DNA from: Candidula unifasciata | Lineage: Eukaryota; Mollusca; Gastropoda; Stylommatophora; Geomitridae | DNA length: 64,000 nucleotides | Assembly: GCA_905116865.2 (NCBI GenBank) | Contig: CAJHNH020007556.1 | Span: 1 to 64,000, forward strand | Direction: 5' to 3' | In this document: positions 59,027 to 64,000 of the stretch, piece by piece | How positions within the stretch are numbered: position 1 is the first letter of the stretch | Layout of the letters: each line of letters starts with the position of its first letter | Notes under the pieces: model-generated | Databases searched by the model: none | Seen by the model: the letters and a program-made list of their open reading frames with translations, nothing else | Told to the model about the DNA's origin: nothing | Made by a program: the position numbers and the translations under genes

Positions 59027-60252
59027 TGTCTAATATGTGTATTGTCACAATGCTTGCAGGTATACTATGGTTTTTTTTTTTTTTTGTTCCATTGTGCGCG
59101 CAGAAATTGTTTGGTTTGCTGATTCCAGAACACGCAACATACAATTGTATCTTTATATTAGTGGTTGTGTAAATGGTACTATTAGAACCAAAAAAAGGGT
59201 TATTTATCTGTCACATGCTAATGTTGTTTGTATTTTCTAAATAGCTGAAAATAAAGCTTACTACAGTACTTCTAAATAACCAATTGATTTGCACTAATAA
59301 ATGATATATAAATAAAAATGAGAATAGCTGAGGTATATAAAAAAGGTAAGAAATGAAAACTATAAAATTATGTTTTAAGCTCTCTCAATCAACAGATTCT
59401 GTCTTCACCCCTCCCCCACTCCCCTCCCTTTCTCCTCCCCCATCGCCTCCCTTTCCTATCCAATATATCGCCTACTTCTGCCTCCGTCTCCGAAGAATGT
59501 GAAATTTATCACCTGATGAAATTTGTTTGTAATTGACCTTGTCATCAGTGTCCACCCAGACTAAAATGGATAGCAGGAATGGTAATGAGAAGTAAATGCA
59601 GCCATTGTAATATTTACCACATCATTCATCAAGTACCAGCACAACTACTACCCCTACTAAAATAATGTCACTACTGTCTATTTTACCACCTTTCTAGTTC
59701 GGTGTAGACAGGGGATCGTGAGCCAGAGGATTTAGCGCCGCATGGCCTTTACTGTGACAGTAAGCTCTCTCAGTTAACCGTGTCTGTCATCAACGTTCGG
59801 TTCACAAGTGCCAATTTTACAGAGAACACTGGGGATCATCGACAGAGCTGTGGTTTTCGTGTTTTATAAGACGCTTTATGTCTGGACAGAACTTTAAGAT
59901 GGTTCCAGTGAGTAACTCGGACGAACTAGAATGGGGGGGGGGGGGGGGATCAGTACCCACCCATTTTAACTGCTACTGAGTGAGATCATGAGTTCTGGGG
60001 ATTGATCTGAGTTTTAATGGCAATGATTTTTCAACGTAAGTCATACAGTTCTTCAAGCATGTGCGGCCGGGTTCCGAGGCTTTTAAAATTCTTGATTGAC
60101 ATGTACCATACATTTGACTCGCAGTGTACTTTCAATTTTTAACTATCTCCCATATATAAGATCGTTGACAGCCGCGTTGCCTTCATAGAAGAAGTAATGG
60201 GTTCCAGTCATAATCGAGGCTTTCGTTTAATTCTCGTGACTATGTCAGTTCT
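59027..60252. other. Intergenic, one SINE trace
   Basis: 59550..59645 has SINE-A body words on the plus strand (CCACCCAGACTAAAATGG, AGAAGTAAATGCAGCC, CACATCATTCATCAAG), much decayed. C-tract 59410..59440 and G-tract 59932..59948. No gene. Confidence 0.45.
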
Positions 60253-60478
60253 GTCGGGGTCTGTGGCTTAGGCGTTGCGAACGCGCTTTGTAATGCCGTT
60301 GTGTCGGGTTCGATACCAGCTGCGAACGGTTTTTCTGGCGTTGGTTTCTACAGTAGTACCGGGAGCTGACCGTTTATAATCAGTAGCAAGCTGCTGAACG
60401 TAAAGTGTGCCTAGAAAAGCTATAACAGCCTTTAAAGAGCTGGGGTTGGTTCTGCAACGTCGTTTAACAAACGTAACT
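60253..60478 (+). mobile_element. SINE-B, near full length
   Basis: Head GTCGGGGTCTGTGGCTTAGG, CGTTGCGAACGCGC; B box CGGGTTCGATACC; middle GGTTTCTACAGTAGTACCGG; tail GGTTGGTTCTGCAACGTCG with the last block changed to TTTAACAAACGTAACT. Confidence 0.78.
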
Positions 60479-63415
60479 AACTATGTCAGTCCTGTCCTGA
60501 TGTCACATACCCCTCGTGTCGCTAACCTGATTTAAGGATTTCTCCTTACAAACCAACCTCACTCTGAAATAGAATAGTGTTGAGGCGTCAGCTCGTATTG
60601 GTCTAAAGGGAATCCCGTGGCCAATATACGCCCAACCTATTTCAGGAGTAGGGCAACTCAAGTTATGGCACTGCAGAATATCTAATAATCCTAGGCGCAA
60701 CTTGGCTGGACGCCCCCACTACTACAAAAAGATAGCCCCCAGGCTATGATATTCTAATACCACAGCCATGTTAACACAGATTAAGATTAATAATCACATA
60801 TAAATAAAAGCTAGACAGTTTGAACAGTGAAACAGGGACACCCATTTCAGTAGTGAAAACTTCTATAGGTATATAAAAAGTTCAACATCAACATGATATA
60901 TGACTCAAGAGAAGATATTCAAGAGCATTGGAATATTGCAAGATCACCACCGAAATTCCCTTGACGGACCTTGAGGAATCTTTAGAGGCTGCCTGACATC
61001 ATCATGGTGATTTGGAGTGGACCTGTAAATATAGAACATGGCATCACCATAGCGTTCACTACTTATCTATTGCAGGGTGGAGTCACTGCACTTATCAGTT
61101 CATGATACTGGAACAGGCTGGCCTTCTGAGAATGTTCACTTCAATGGTTGATCTGGCAGACACAGTCACATATAGAGTTCAATATTGGAGCCGAACAAGC
61201 TCCTGAAGAGGGTGCTCTGGACCGAGGGTGGTCCTGATGGCCTGGAACAACAGCCTTTCAGCCACTGGAACCCAACACGCTCATGAAGAAGGCACACTGG
61301 TATGGATGACAGATGGCTGCCTGTAAGCAGATGCCCTACACTTTGGCTCCCACATTGCTGTCTGCCACGGTGATGGTTTGATAGTAGGTAATTTGGTGGT
61401 TGACAACTTGGTAGTGGGCACTTTGGTGGTTGGTGCTTTTCTAGACTGCTGATTTACTGCCAGGCCTCCAATGAGATATCATCCTGTATCTGGAAGGAAC
61501 TCAGAATAAGTAGTAATCTCAGAGGTTACATGCTCAGCTCATTTATTTACCCTCCACCTCTGGCAATCACTCAGAGGACAGCTCTAGGATAATGAGACGG
61601 CAGAAGTCTCTATATATTTTCTCTGTCGGTCAGTCAGTAACAGGGACAGAAGACGAGTACAATAGTGGAGACAGATAGACTCTCTCAAACATAGACCATC
61701 ATCTCTCCACACCCACATCTGCACTTTTAGTCACATCAATTATCATTCTCCCACATATGTATTTAGCACAGTCTGGTCGTGTGTTGACTGAGAATGATCT
61801 ATAAATAACCCCGGACGCCACTGTGTTTCGCCCGCTGTGCACAGACTGAACGCTGACCCAATTATCTCGCCAGCTTCAATGCTTTTATTCAAAATTCCCA
61901 CCATTTAGTATCCTGATCAGGATGTCAGATTAATTCCTTTATATTAACATTAGCTTAGGTAGGACACCTAATCACATTTTGAAAAGGGACAAGGTTGATT
62001 TAGTTGCCCAGAAGTAGATTGACACCAAGAACAGTCTCGTTCAGCAGTGTCCCATAGCTGAATCATTCCTCTACTCAGCAGCAGGTTAAATGTATAAATA
62101 TAAATACATGGTATTCGCACACTAAAATCAACTTACCCAAGCTTAGGATTTCCTTCAGAAACTAACTGGTACTTTTCAAAGTAGAAATCATGCACAAAGA
62201 CAAATGCGTCTTGACTCTCTGGAAGTCGGCAGTGAATAAGAGGGAAATTTTAGCGTCCTTTCGGAGAAAGAAGTTACTGTATCAATACTCCGAGGAGTGA
62301 ATCGGTTTCTCAGAAAAAGAATTATTAATACAGAGAATCTCTACCCCCACAACTGCAAATTTGAAACTGAAGACTTCACAAGAGATCCAGAAGAAATATA
62401 AATGTCTATTTCATCAGATAAAGGTGTAAATAGATATGATGGACTATTTACCCACCAGACGGGTATATATATGAAATGTGACTTGCACACTAGGGGCGCC
62501 AACGTCACGAATAGTCGAATGTGCAGGGGTGAGTGGATCACTTCACGACACCTGAGATCAGTACCAGAAAACTTCATAAGAAATCTAACCACATGACTTC
62601 CAAAATCCCTGCCCAGTCCGGACTTCCGGTTACCACATAACCGTCGAACGCCCTACTATAACCATACGGTTGAACGGAATTTACTGAGATTTGTATAAGT
62701 AGGGTTCTCATCCATGAGGTGTTGGTCCAGAGGAGTAGAATCCTGAAGTGGACAAGCTACAAACCCGACCCGTGGAGAGTCGGTCGGTCTGAAACTAAAG
62801 GGTTAGAATCAAAGACCTAATTTTACTTATGGTTTCAAAAGGACTTCTGACATTAATTTAATTGTTTTAACTTTTAATTTTACGTCACATCTGTTTGAAA
62901 TAAGAGCTGACAAATGTGTGACCCTAAAACTGCAAATCTGTCAAACACAAGTGAGGGTGGAGAGAGCATCCTGTACTAAGAAGATGGGGACCTACATACG
63001 TTTTAAAAAGTGAAAATGTACTCCGTGCGCACTTAATAGAAAAGCCGGCAATGCAAGGTTGTATTAGTGCAGTGAATTCAAGGGTATCCGTTTCCATGTA
63101 TAGTGGAGGTGCTTGACATGCCTGCCAGTGAACACACCTCTGTTTGTTTAGGTGTGTCTAGCTGATCGGGACGTTTTCATTCTTTAAATAGACCACTGAA
63201 TCTGGCACACACACACACACAAATGTAAATGATAAAAGAAGACTTTGTGTCGCTGCTTGAATTTTGTTTCAGAACGCCACATCAGCTGCCCAGAAACAGC
63301 TGAAACACAAGTACATTACTATCATAGGAGCATAATTGTGGGCACACTTTTTTTTCCGAAATTTTTTTTCGCATCTTGTAACATATGTGTAAAGTAAAAT
63401 CGCAACTTACACGTT
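60479..63415. other. Intergenic, no gene recognised
   Basis: Open frames at 60503..60700, 61012..61206 and 62341..62596 (both strands) are short, lack domains and have no convincing exon borders. 61375..61440 repeats GGTAATTTGGTGGTTGAC-like words. Confidence 0.35.
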
Positions 63416-63419
63416 GAGT

Positions 63420-64000
63420 GGCACACAAGAACGGTAGACGGTCACACGATGATTTGTACCCACTAAAGAATTGGTAATCAAGGGATGATTGGTACACATA
63501 CAAAATACTTAATCATACCATGATTGGTACGCATAAAGAAATCACACAATGACTGGTACACTTCAAGAAATGTCAGTCACGTGGTTAATGGTGTACATAA
63601 ACAAAAGTCTATCACACGTTGATTGACACACGTAAAGAATAGTCAATGACAATTTGTTTACTACACATAAAGAATAATCGATCGCACGATGACTGGTATA
63701 CATTAGAGTAGTCACCCACACGATGACTGGTATACATTAGAGTAGTCACCCACACGATGACTGGTATACATTAGAGTAGTCACCCACACGATGACTGGTA
63801 TACATGAGAATAGTTATCTACGCGATGACTGATTTACATTAGAAAAGTCACCCACACGATGACTGATTTACATTAAAAAAGTCAACTACACGATGACTGA
63901 TTTACATTAGAATAGTCATCGTTTGGGTGACTATTCTAATATATACAAGTCATCGTGTGGTTGACTATTCCAATGTAAATCAGTCATCGTGTGGGTGACT
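63420..64000. repeat. 34-bp satellite with an orientation switch
   Basis: About 14 direct copies of a roughly 34-bp unit (CACACGATGACTGGTATACA plus TTAGAGTAGTCACC). The left copies are diverged; those at 63705..63815 are nearly identical. At 63906..63940 the array turns: ATTAGAATAGTCA and TGACTATTCTAAT form a perfect 13-bp stem around a 9-base loop, and the units continue in reverse complement to the end of the window. Confidence 0.9.

Noticed and set aside
62341..62596. Overlapping 83- and 64-codon frames on both strands
   Set aside because: No domain, no splice borders, and overlap of both strands suggests chance openness.

Overview
This window is eukaryotic and mostly non-coding: spliced exons with GT-AG introns of 1-7 kb, very long microsatellites, tRNA-derived SINEs, LINE remnants with RNase H domains, and hAT-like and Mutator-like DNA elements. 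The style suggests a lophotrochozoan, most likely a gastropod mollusc. That placement is an inference from the repeat families and not a proof.

Region 1 (about 2.2-24.6 kb, minus strand) holds the one gene I can support. I assembled it from seven exons: 24529..24469, 18806..18576, 16177..16000, 13475..13282, 6704..6629, 4582..4447 and 3278..2415. All splice sites are GT-AG, all six intron phases match, and the sum is 1740 nt, or 579 codons plus stop. The predicted protein has a signal peptide, a SUEL/rhamnose-binding-lectin-like domain, a CUB domain split over two exons, one transmembrane helix, and a tail of about 330 residues with many tyrosines. Two of these fit immunoreceptor consensus motifs, TKYENV (ITSM-like, also a GRB2-type YxN site) and STYETI (ITIM-like). 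I do not recognise a named orthologue. A lectin/CUB receptor with an inhibitory or switch-type tail is the most interesting object in the window.

The introns are filled with mobile DNA: three SINEs in a row in the last intron, a 64-bp, a 43-bp and a roughly 110-bp tandem repeat in the 6.6-kb intron before the transmembrane exon, LINE 3'-end remnants, a 495-bp (AGT)n array, and an 800-bp (ATCT)n/(GTCT)n array.

Region 2 (about 24.6-64 kb), upstream of the gene, has no gene I can support. It holds a 395-bp and a 378-bp copy of a Mutator-like palindromic element; SPIN-like hAT copies (one interrupted by a 254-bp element with an 8-bp target duplication); a LINE with a recognisable but broken reverse transcriptase (28.6-29.8 kb); a non-autonomous hAT element with a LINE nested in it (46.3-47.5 kb, both with target duplications); a 1.5-kb foldback element (52.6-54.05 kb); a 1.34-kb (GGAA)n array; modules that alternate C-tracts with AATAAA-rich spacers; and a 34-bp satellite that flips orientation at the right edge.

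Terms for SINE families used below: SINE-A has a long body ending in a 'CCTGAAGGCGTGG'-type tail; SINE-B ends in 'GTAAAGGATACGCAACT'; SINE-C is the copy at 37.6 kb. These are labels for this window only.
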